DNA of 8,318 bases, taken from a bacterium. GTDB taxonomy: Bacteria > Patescibacteriota > Minisyncoccia > UBA6257 > UBA9933. Below, piece after piece: positions 1 to 5,183 of this stretch; position 1 is the stretch's first letter, and each line of letters starts with the position of its first letter. The stretch covers positions 1 through 8,318 of the forward strand of contig JAKAFV010000013.1 of assembly GCA_021817915.1 (NCBI GenBank), in the 5' to 3' direction. The notes below the pieces were generated by a model. That model was given only the letters and a program-made list of their open reading frames with translations. It was not told the origin of the DNA and ran no database searches. A program made the position numbers and the translations under genes.

Positions 1-854
1 ATCTTGAAACCGAAGGCAGCCAATTGTTCATAAAAACCGACAATTACCAAGCAAAAATCCATATTGGGAAAAAAGATGATTTTCCAATTATTCCCCAAAT
101 AAAAAACGAGTTATTTATTGAAATTTATTCGTCTTTAATTAAAAACGCTTTTATGGCCGTGGCCGGAGCGGGCCAGGTTTCAGAGATTAAGCCCGAATTA
201 AGCGGCGCGCTTTTTGATTTCCAAAATAATTATTTTAAAATAGCCGCCACCGACAGCTTTCGGCTCGCCGAAAAAACCATAATAAACACTCAATTTAAAA
301 CAGAAATAGAAGATAATTTCAGGGTTATAATCCCATTAAAAACAATCCACGAAATAATAAGAAATTTTAAAGACGAAAATAACAGCATAAAAATATATTT
401 TGACCCAAACCAAGTTCTTTTTAGGAGCGAGAATTGTGAAATAATCTCAAGGCTGATAAGCGGGGAATTTCCCGATTATCAGGCGATTATTCCCCAAGCT
501 TTCGAAACTGAAGCGACGCTTGAAAAAGAACAATTAATTTCCGCTTTGAAATTAACAAGTTCTTTTACAGACAAACTAAACGAAATAAAAGTTTTAATAA
601 AAGAAGGCTCAAAAAATATTGAAGTTTTTTCTTCGAGCCAGGCGGTTGGAGAAAGCAATTATTTAATACCGGCAAAAATAAAAGGCGCCGGAGTGGAAAT
701 TATATTCAACTGGCGGTTTTTAATGGATGGAATAAAGTCGGTTAATTCCGAAAATATATTTTTGGGTTTCAACGGCGGAAGCCGGCCGGTTTTAATAAAA
801 TCTCAAGGAGATATTTCTTGTTTTTATATTTTAATGCCGATAAATCCGAGCTAG
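1..854 (+). CDS. dnaN: DNA polymerase III beta subunit (sliding clamp), 5'-truncated by window edge
   Basis: The frame is open from the first bases (codons begin at position 3) and ends at TAG 852-854, giving about 283 visible residues. Family clamps have about 365-380, so roughly the first 85-95 residues lie outside the window. A TTG at 24-26 is in frame, but the upstream codons (LETEGSQ) continue a clamp-like sequence, so it is not the start. Recognisable family segments are the inter-domain stretch with EFPDYQAIIP, an ELSG motif shortly after a helix of the second domain, ATDSFRLAE (the clamp 'TDxxRL' motif), and a C-terminal FYILMPI like the usual Y-L-M-P ending. Known role: a ring-shaped homodimer that tethers polymerase III to DNA and docks repair and regulatory proteins. 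It converges on the penicillin-binding protein gene, with 3 nt between the two stops. The product call is secure; the start cannot be seen. Confidence 0.94.
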   Translation, partial: LETEGSQLFIKTDNYQAKIHIGKKDDFPIIPQIKNELFIEIYSSLIKNAFMAVAGAGQVSEIKPELSGALFDFQNNYFKIAATDSFRLAEKTIINTQFKTEIEDNFRVIIPLKTIHEIIRNFKDENNSIKIYFDPNQVLFRSENCEIISRLISGEFPDYQAIIPQAFETEATLEKEQLISALKLTSSFTDKLNEIKVLIKEGSKNIEVFSSSQAVGESNYLIPAKIKGAGVEIIFNWRFLMDGIKSVNSENIFLGFNGGSRPVLIKSQGDISCFYILMPINPS

Positions 855-857
855 GGA

Positions 858-2957
858 TTATCCAGGCAAATTTTGCCACCAATTTTTAAGCGGCAGTTCC
901 CAATTCCAATATTGCGAATCAGATTCCGGGTTTAACGGTTGCGGGCCGGTTGGATTGCTTTTATCCACATAATAAAGAATGCTGTGAATTTGCCCGTTTA
1001 TAATATATTCCCCATTCATCATTGGTTTGTTTTCAATAACGTCATCGGGCTTGTTGAAAAATTCCATTGGATAATTTTGCAACGCGGCGTTCATGAACTC
1101 GCTCCAAATTGGAACAGCCGCTAAAATACTGCCGGCGTGTTTTTGCATTGGCGTGTTGTCGCTGTTTCCTGCCCAAACCCCCGCGACCAGAGACGGGGTA
1201 TATCCAAACGTCCACGCGTCTTTGTAGTCGTTTGTGGTTCCGGTTTTAAGCGCCACATCTCTGCCGGGGAAAACTGTTAAATTCAAACTGCCTTGGAATA
1301 ATCCGGAACGCGCGTCGTTATCGGAAAGAATGTTATTTATAAGTTTTGGATATTGCTGGTCTATAACTCTTGTCGCCTGGTCTAGATATTTTTCCAAGAC
1401 ATCTCCTTTTGAATTATCCACTTCTAATATCATCGCTTGGCTGTGTTTTATTCCTTCTTGTGAGAAAATAGAGTAAGCCCCCACCATGTCTATTAATTTA
1501 ATTTCTCCTCCACCCAAAACAAGCGAAAGGCCATAACGCCCCGGATCGTTTATCGTGGTCAGCCCGAAATTTTGCGCGGTTTTTATTGTGTCGTTTAATC
1601 CGGCAAGGTAAAGAACTTTAACCGCTGATATATTAATTGATTGCGCCAAGCTATTTCTTAAATTAATCGGCCCGCGGAAATTATTGTCAAAATTTTGCGG
1701 ATGGAAACAAAGAGGCTCTTCGTTGTTGTAGTTTATATTGATAAGCGGGCAGACATCGGTGTATGAAGAAAATTCCGTCGGCAAGTCAAAAACAACAGTA
1801 TTTGGAGAATAGCCTTTTTCAAACGCCGTCACATAAGCGAATGGCTTAAAAGAAGAACCCGGTTGCCTAAGGCCTTGCACGGCAACGTTAAATTTTCCAT
1901 CTATAGTATCGTCGTACCAGCTTTTCGAGCCTACTAGGGCTAGAATTTGGCCCGTCTTTGGGTCTTGGGCGACGAGCGCGGCGTTCTTTCCTTGGTATAA
2001 TTCCGTGTTTCTATTGGCGCCGTTTTCCACCGCGGTTTCGGCGATTTGCTGGAGCTTCCAGTCAAGAGTTGTAATTACTTTTAATCCGCCCTTTTCCACC
2101 ATATCTTCGCCGTACTTTTGGCTAAGATAACTTTTAACCATCATTACAAAATGGGGCGCTTTAATAGTTCCTATATTTTGGGTGGTAAAAACCAACTTGG
2201 CTTTTTGGGCGCTTTGTTTTTCTTGCTCGTCAATAAATCCAAGCTTATTCATTTGTTCTAAAACATAATTTTTTCTGCCAATTAATTCTTCCGTGTGCGT
2301 TCCCCATGGAGAATAATAAGACGGCGCTTGTATCATTGCCGCTAGGGTCGCTGACTCCGCGAGTGAGAGGTCTTTCGCTGATTTATTAAAATATGTTTGG
2401 CTGGCAGACTCTAATCCATAGGCGTTTGTGCCGTAAGGAATTTGATTAAGATATAATTCTAAAATTTTATCCTTGGTGTATTTTTCTTCTATCCAATTGG
2501 CCAAAATAAGCTCTTTTATTTTTCTGGTTATTGTTTTTTCCGGAGTTAAAAAAGTGTTTCGCGCCAATTGCTGGGTGATGGTTGAGCCTCCCTGGGACAT
2601 TTCGCCGGTTGTGATATCGGCAATTAACGCTCTAAGCGTGCCCTTCCAATCCATTGCCGCGTGTTCGTAAAATCCCTGGTCTTCTATTGCGAGAGTCGCC
2701 TCTCTGGAATATTGGGGAATATCGCTAAAAGGAATAATAGTTCTTTTTTGGTCTCCGTGGATTTCATAAAGCAAAACCTCGCCCGTGCGGTCGTAGATTT
2801 TTGTTGATTGAGTAATTTGGCCGTTTATAAGGTCTTTCGGGTCGGGCAGTTCCCGGGCCATTTTCGCGACGGTTGCCAGCCCCCAAATTCCCAACAACAA
2901 ACAGGCCAGTATAAACAGGCCTGCGAGTTTTAGTAAAAAACGTTTTTTGTTTTTCAC
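858..2957 (-). CDS. Class A penicillin-binding protein (bifunctional glycosyltransferase/transpeptidase, PBP1A family)
   Basis: A 699-residue membrane-anchored enzyme that polymerises lipid II into glycan chains and cross-links stem peptides outside the membrane. Residues about 7-30 form one transmembrane anchor after a basic N-terminus (MKNKKR). The GT51 domain (about 50-225) carries EDQGFYEH at 92-99 with putative catalytic Glu92, GGSTITQQLARN at 123-134, the RKIKE helix near 145-149 and ELYLNQIPYG at 167-176. The transpeptidase domain (about 320-625) has the full active-site set: SSFK 368-371 (Ser368 nucleophile, Lys371), SIN 440-442 and KTGT 571-574. Length is normal for the family and no PASTA or other C-terminal module is seen. 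The start is GTG at 2955-2957: an in-frame TAA lies just upstream and a later start would lose the anchor. No SD is visible. It lies 21 nt downstream of the acidic small gene, as the last gene of the yebC run. Confidence 0.97.
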   Translation of the reverse strand: MKNKKRFLLKLAGLFILACLLLGIWGLATVAKMARELPDPKDLINGQITQSTKIYDRTGEVLLYEIHGDQKRTIIPFSDIPQYSREATLAIEDQGFYEHAAMDWKGTLRALIADITTGEMSQGGSTITQQLARNTFLTPEKTITRKIKELILANWIEEKYTKDKILELYLNQIPYGTNAYGLESASQTYFNKSAKDLSLAESATLAAMIQAPSYYSPWGTHTEELIGRKNYVLEQMNKLGFIDEQEKQSAQKAKLVFTTQNIGTIKAPHFVMMVKSYLSQKYGEDMVEKGGLKVITTLDWKLQQIAETAVENGANRNTELYQGKNAALVAQDPKTGQILALVGSKSWYDDTIDGKFNVAVQGLRQPGSSFKPFAYVTAFEKGYSPNTVVFDLPTEFSSYTDVCPLININYNNEEPLCFHPQNFDNNFRGPINLRNSLAQSINISAVKVLYLAGLNDTIKTAQNFGLTTINDPGRYGLSLVLGGGEIKLIDMVGAYSIFSQEGIKHSQAMILEVDNSKGDVLEKYLDQATRVIDQQYPKLINNILSDNDARSGLFQGSLNLTVFPGRDVALKTGTTNDYKDAWTFGYTPSLVAGVWAGNSDNTPMQKHAGSILAAVPIWSEFMNAALQNYPMEFFNKPDDVIENKPMMNGEYIINGQIHSILYYVDKSNPTGPQPLNPESDSQYWNWELPLKNWWQNLPG

Positions 2958-2978
2958 GTTATTTATAAATTAAATTTC

Positions 2979-3143
2979 TTACTCAAGATATTCTTCTTCC
3001 TCGGACTCGTCTTCATCTTCGTCTTCTTCATCCTCGTCGTCAATAGAAAAGCCGTCCAAGTCTTCTTCGTCTTCTTTGGCGGTTTTCGCGTCTTCGTCGT
3101 ATTGAGATTTTAAAATTGTCAGAGTTTCTAATTCAATAGCCAT
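2979..3143 (-). CDS. Small, extremely acidic protein of unknown function
   Basis: A 54-residue frame from ATG 3141-3143. By hand count 28 of the 54 residues are Asp or Glu and only 3 are Lys. Residues 1-15 (MAIELETLTILKSQY) look like a short amphipathic helix. The rest is a disordered acidic tail, with an uninterrupted D/E run at 35-46 broken only by Ser47. It starts 20 nt after the ruvC stop and ends 21 nt before the PBP start, so it sits in the same transcript. An in-frame TTG overlapping the ruvC stop (3165-3167) would add 8 residues; I prefer the ATG. No SD is seen at either. I do not recognise the family. Acidic tails of this kind occur in nucleic-acid mimics and in protein- or metal-binding tails such as that of RNA polymerase delta, but there is no direct evidence for any of these here. 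It is probably a real gene, given the clean spacing and a distinct N-terminus before the repeat-like tail. Confidence 0.68.
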   Translation of the reverse strand: MAIELETLTILKSQYDEDAKTAKEDEEDLDGFSIDDEDEEDEDEDESEEEEYLE

Positions 3144-3163
3144 AATCAAATGTTGTTTTATAA

Positions 3164-3661
3164 TCAAACGACCTTTTTGGTTATGTGTTGGTGAAAATTT
3201 ATATTTGAACTTCCTGTTATTGCTCCGGCCAGCGCGTCGGTAGCGTCATCGTATTCGTTGATTTTATCTATTTTTAAAATTTTTGCAACCATTCTGGCAA
3301 CGGATTTTTTATCTGCCATTCCATACCCCGTTACGCCCTGTTTTATTTCAAGCGGCGTAAATTCCATTAGTGGTATTTTGCTTTTTGTTATTAATAATGT
3401 CAAGACGCCCCGCGATTGGGCGACCTCCAGGCCGGTTTTCTGGTTTTTAGTGAAATAAAGTTTTTCCATTACCGCCCAATCAGGCCTTTCTTTTTTTAAA
3501 AGCGCCGAGAAAGATTTTTCTAAATCAACCAGGCGTTCGCATTTATCTTTTGAAATTATTTTCAATATACCGGCCTTCAGAAATTTTAATTCACCACCGG
3601 ATTTTTCTATAAGCCCGTAGCCGATTCTTGTACTGCCGGGGTCAATGCCTAGTATTTTCAT
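3164..3661 (-). CDS. ruvC: Crossover junction endodeoxyribonuclease RuvC (Holliday-junction resolvase)
   Basis: 165 residues, close to the family's usual 160-175. Known role: a dimeric, Mg-dependent nuclease that cuts two opposite strands of a Holliday junction, working with RuvAB in recombination repair. All four acidic catalytic positions are present: Asp7 in GIDPGS (5-10), Glu66 in VMEKLYF (64-70), and Asp139 and Asp142 in DATDALAGA (139-147). The DNA-binding segment IKQGVTGYGMADKKSV (106-121) is also typical, with basic residues at the positions that contact the junction. ATG 3659-3661 follows the yebC stop with no gap (TAA directly followed by ATG), which implies translational coupling. 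It ends with TGA, showing that TGA is a stop in this genome. ruvA does not follow as in many bacteria; a small acidic gene does. Confidence 0.97.
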   Translation of the reverse strand: MKILGIDPGSTRIGYGLIEKSGGELKFLKAGILKIISKDKCERLVDLEKSFSALLKKERPDWAVMEKLYFTKNQKTGLEVAQSRGVLTLLITKSKIPLMEFTPLEIKQGVTGYGMADKKSVARMVAKILKIDKINEYDDATDALAGAITGSSNINFHQHITKKVV

Positions 3662-4213
3662 TTAGATATTTGTATAAATTTTTTGGACGTCATCGCGTTC
3701 TTCAAGCTCTTCAATTAATTCTTGGAGTTTCTGTTTGGCTTCTTCGGATATTTCTTGTTTAAATTTTACAATCCAGTTTCCGCGTTCGTCCGCGTCCGGT
3801 CCGCGTTTGTCCGCGCTTTGATCAAATGCCCATTTAACGCTTCCTTGCTCGCCGAATTTGGCGTTGTGGTCGCCTAAAATTTTCTTAACTTCGGAAATTG
3901 TCCGGTTTCGACTGTCGGTTATAGCCTCTATTAAAATTGCCGAGCCTTCCGGGCCGTAAGCCTCAATGAGAAGCTCTTCCAAATCTTTTTGTTCCGTGGC
4001 GCGCTTAATCGCCCTTTCAATATTGTCTTTCGGCACATTGTTTTGCTGGGCTTTTTCAACCGCTGTCCGCAGGCGCGGATTGAATTGCGGATTTGTTTCT
4101 GTTTTAGCGGCGATAGAAATCGCGTTAAGAAGTTTTGAAAAAACCAAACCGCGTTTTTGGTCCGCGCTGCCCTTTTTGTGTTTTATTCCTGCCCAATGAG
4201 AATGTCCTGACAT
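3662..4213 (-). CDS. yebC: YebC/PmpR-family protein, short form lacking the third domain
   Basis: 183 residues, against about 240-250 in typical family members. The N-terminus is classic: MSGHSHWAGIKHKK (1-14), KRGLVFSKL (20-28), NPRLRTAVEKAQQNNVPKDNIERAIKRA (45-72), then AYGPEGSAILIEAITDSRNRT (85-105). After GSVKWAF (124-130) the usual domain of about 70 residues is missing. The chain passes through a polar linker, DQSADKRGPDADERGN (131-146), to a strand and the terminal helix, ending in the family signature DDVQKIYTN (174-182). Family members have been described as transcriptional regulators and, more recently, as ribosome-associated factors that relieve stalling; the sequence does not say which applies. 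The linker is encoded by four near-identical 10-11 bp units (see repeat). It is the first gene of the minus-strand run and very close to its promoter, so probably a leaderless message. Confidence 0.95.
   Translation of the reverse strand: MSGHSHWAGIKHKKGSADQKRGLVFSKLLNAISIAAKTETNPQFNPRLRTAVEKAQQNNVPKDNIERAIKRATEQKDLEELLIEAYGPEGSAILIEAITDSRNRTISEVKKILGDHNAKFGEQGSVKWAFDQSADKRGPDADERGNWIVKFKQEISEEAKQKLQELIEELEERDDVQKIYTNI
3779..3820. repeat. Four tandem 10-11 bp microrepeats inside yebC
   Basis: On the plus strand the units are TCCGCGTTCG (3779-3788), TCCGCGTCCGG (3789-3799), TCCGCGTTTG (3800-3809) and TCCGCGCTTTG (3810-3820). All share TCCGCG. They encode the linker residues SADKRGPDADERG at about 133-145 of YebC, where the third domain is absent. 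Because the period is 10-11 bp, gain or loss of one unit would often shift the frame. Confidence 0.85.
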
Positions 4214-4248
4214 GGTGTTATTCTAAAATGTAAATATCAAAATGTAAA
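4214..4248 (-). promoter_or_regulatory. Promoter of yebC-ruvC-acidic-PBP run, predicted leaderless
   Basis: On the minus strand: -35 TTTACA (4248-4243), a 17-nt spacer, -10 TAGAAT (4225-4220), then AACACC and the yebC ATG. Each hexamer matches consensus at 5 of 6 positions. With a usual start 6-7 nt after the -10, transcription would begin at or within 1 nt of the start codon, so the message would lack a 5' leader. This agrees with the absence of an SD. The sequence AAAATGTAAA occurs twice here with a 14-bp period (4225-4234 and 4239-4248). Confidence 0.6.
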
Positions 4249-4272
4249 ATGATTTTTTGGTTAAAAAATTTA

Positions 4273-4345
4273 ATAAAATAAAACCCCATAGCCGCAATGG
4301 TTTTTATAGAAGGCGCGGGACGCGCCTAAACCATTGCGGGCTATG
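4273..4345 (-). terminator. Long bipartite hairpin plus U-rich tract, terminator of the lipoprotein gene
   Basis: The outer arms, 4287-4300 (CATAGCCGCAATGG) and 4331-4345 (CCATTGCGGGCTATG), pair along 14 bp with one bulged C. The inner arms AGGCGCG (4311-4317) and CGCGCCT (4321-4327) pair perfectly around a GGA loop. Between them, TTT 4301-4303 can pair with AAA 4328-4330, leaving an internal bulge. In minus-strand direction it begins 8 nt after the lipoprotein stop and is followed by GGGGTTTTATTTTATT (4286-4271). That arrangement is rho-independent for the minus strand. The stem is longer than termination needs, so it could also be a dispersed palindromic repeat used as a terminator. Confidence 0.75.
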
Positions 4346-4353
4346 AGGAGCCA

Positions 4354-4866
4354 CTATCGGGCTAAAGTTCCAGTGAAGGGAATCATGATGATTGGTATAT
4401 GTCCGTTGAATTTGGTTGGGCCTGGGTAGTTGGCACCTGGCGGATCTCCCAGCACGATTTCCGCGCCAATGGTCTGACCGGTGCTACAAACCCATTTTTT
4501 CCCATTAAGCTGGTAATCTACAAGTCGTTCGCCAGCGAATGTACTGGGATTGACCCTGCCATCGGGAAAAACCTCAAGATAGGCATGCACCCAGAATTTC
4601 TGGTACATTTTCCAGAAATTTGATCCGTGTTTCACAAAGACGAATCTTCCTGGGTATATCACTACTTGTTGCCCATCGACCCAGAATCGCCAAAAAACTG
4701 ATCCAATATTTGTGATTTTGACGATTTTATAGGAATCATCAACTACAACTCCTTGCGGCCCCGTGATGATGATTGGCGGTTTTGCTTTCATCAGCATTTC
4801 GGCGCAACCCGACAGAGTCAGGATGCTAATGGCTAATACTGCGAAAATCGTCAGTGTTTTCTTCAT
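4354..4866 (-). CDS. Putative lipoprotein of unknown function
   Basis: 170 residues from ATG 4864-4866, chosen because AGGAGG (4880-4875) stands 8 nt upstream. In-frame ATG 4872 and GTG 4875 are too close to that SD. The N-terminus MKKTLTIFAVLAISILTLSGC is a lipoprotein signal: two lysines, a hydrophobic core, and lipobox L18-S19-G20-C21, with Cys21 the expected lipidated residue. The mature part, about 150 residues, is rich in Trp, Phe, Tyr, Gly and Val (for example FWRFWVDG and FWKMYQKFW), suggesting an extracytoplasmic beta fold. I recognise no enzyme motif or named family. Codon choice differs from the neighbours: early Leu codons are mostly CTG and Ile mostly ATC, whereas ruvB and pilB favour TTA/CTT/TTG and ATA/ATT. 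Together with the strong SD and consensus promoter, this suggests transfer or unusually high expression. The 5' end overlaps the preceding 60-codon frame by 41 nt. Confidence 0.85.
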   Translation of the reverse strand: MKKTLTIFAVLAISILTLSGCAEMLMKAKPPIIITGPQGVVVDDSYKIVKITNIGSVFWRFWVDGQQVVIYPGRFVFVKHGSNFWKMYQKFWVHAYLEVFPDGRVNPSTFAGERLVDYQLNGKKWVCSTGQTIGAEIVLGDPPGANYPGPTKFNGHIPIIMIPFTGTLAR

Positions 4867-5008
4867 CACCATCACCTCCTTCTTTCTGCAGTGCTGCTGC
4901 GATTGTGGCGGCGCTAGGAACGAACCTCACGCCGGGGTTGTTTGGTAGCACTTCTCCCGTTTTCTTCGCGGTTCCTGGATGCACACCCGACTTTCCGTTT
5001 TCCTCCAT
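4826..5008 (-). CDS. Possible small protein or leader peptide upstream of the lipoprotein, overlapping it
   Basis: A 60-codon frame from ATG 5006-5008 with a good SD (GAGAGGG about 8 nt upstream). It is the first frame after the consensus promoter at 5069-5097, so it should be translated if that promoter works. The product is hydrophilic, with a Gly/Pro-rich N-terminal half (MEENGKSGVHPGTAKKTG), an SAATIAAALQ segment, and an acidic C-terminus. It has no signal peptide, transmembrane segment or recognisable domain. Its last 41 nt overlap the lipoprotein gene in another frame, and the lipoprotein's SD lies inside it. Translating ribosomes would therefore pass over that SD, as in translational coupling or a regulatory leader peptide. 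The end of the frame is probably constrained by the overlap rather than by its own function. It could be only a long leader with a chance frame; the good SD argues against that. Confidence 0.5.
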   Translation of the reverse strand: MEENGKSGVHPGTAKKTGEVLPNNPGVRFVPSAATIAAALQKEGGDGDEENTDDFRSISH

Positions 5009-5061
5009 AATAAATTCCCTCTCTTTCTATATTATATAGTTATTTTAATGATCTTGTTCTA

Positions 5062-5097
5062 TGAGCAAATTATACACTATTTTCACTAATTTGTCAA
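5062..5097 (-). promoter_or_regulatory. Exact consensus sigma-70 promoter for the small ORF-lipoprotein cassette
   Basis: On the minus strand, -35 TTGACA (5097-5092), a spacer of exactly 17 nt (5091-5075) and -10 TATAAT (5074-5069) are all consensus. Transcription should start near 5062, giving a leader of about 54 nt before ATG 5008. A second TATAAT nearer the gene, at about 5029-5034, has no matching -35. This is the strongest promoter in the window by sequence. Confidence 0.85.
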
Positions 5098-5147
5098 ATA
5101 ACGCAATTTTATAGCAATTACTCTTAATTTTTAAACCATAAATCTTA

Positions 5148-5183
5148 TTTACTATTTTCAATTTTTATCTTATTATTACCTTA
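5148..5183 (+). promoter_or_regulatory. Candidate promoter of pilB, predicted leaderless
   Basis: -35 TTTACT (5148-5153), 17-nt spacer, -10 TATTAT (5171-5176), then 7 nt to the pilB ATG at 5184. The hexamers match consensus at 4/6 and 5/6. A start about 7 nt after the -10 falls on the ATG, which fits the lack of any SD. The region is very AT-rich, so chance matches are likely. Confidence 0.42.

Noticed and set aside
865..877. GGCAAATTTTGCC dyad with AATTTTTAA downstream as a dnaN terminator
   Set aside because: The usable stem is only 5 bp with a 3-nt loop and lies inside the PBP coding sequence; too weak to call.
939..2670. Plus-strand reading frames of 61-80 codons antisense to the PBP gene
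   Set aside because: They lie wholly inside a gene with all catalytic motifs, have no SD or family similarity, and look like frame shadows.
3165..3167. TTG start for the acidic protein overlapping the ruvC stop
   Set aside because: It would add MIIKQHLI without an SD; the ATG at 3141-3143 is the simpler start with ordinary gene spacing.
4354..5008. Horizontal transfer of the lipoprotein region based on GC content alone
   Set aside because: Hand counts give about 40-53% per 60-nt line there, but parts of the PBP gene reach similar values; only codon choice and expression signals support the idea.
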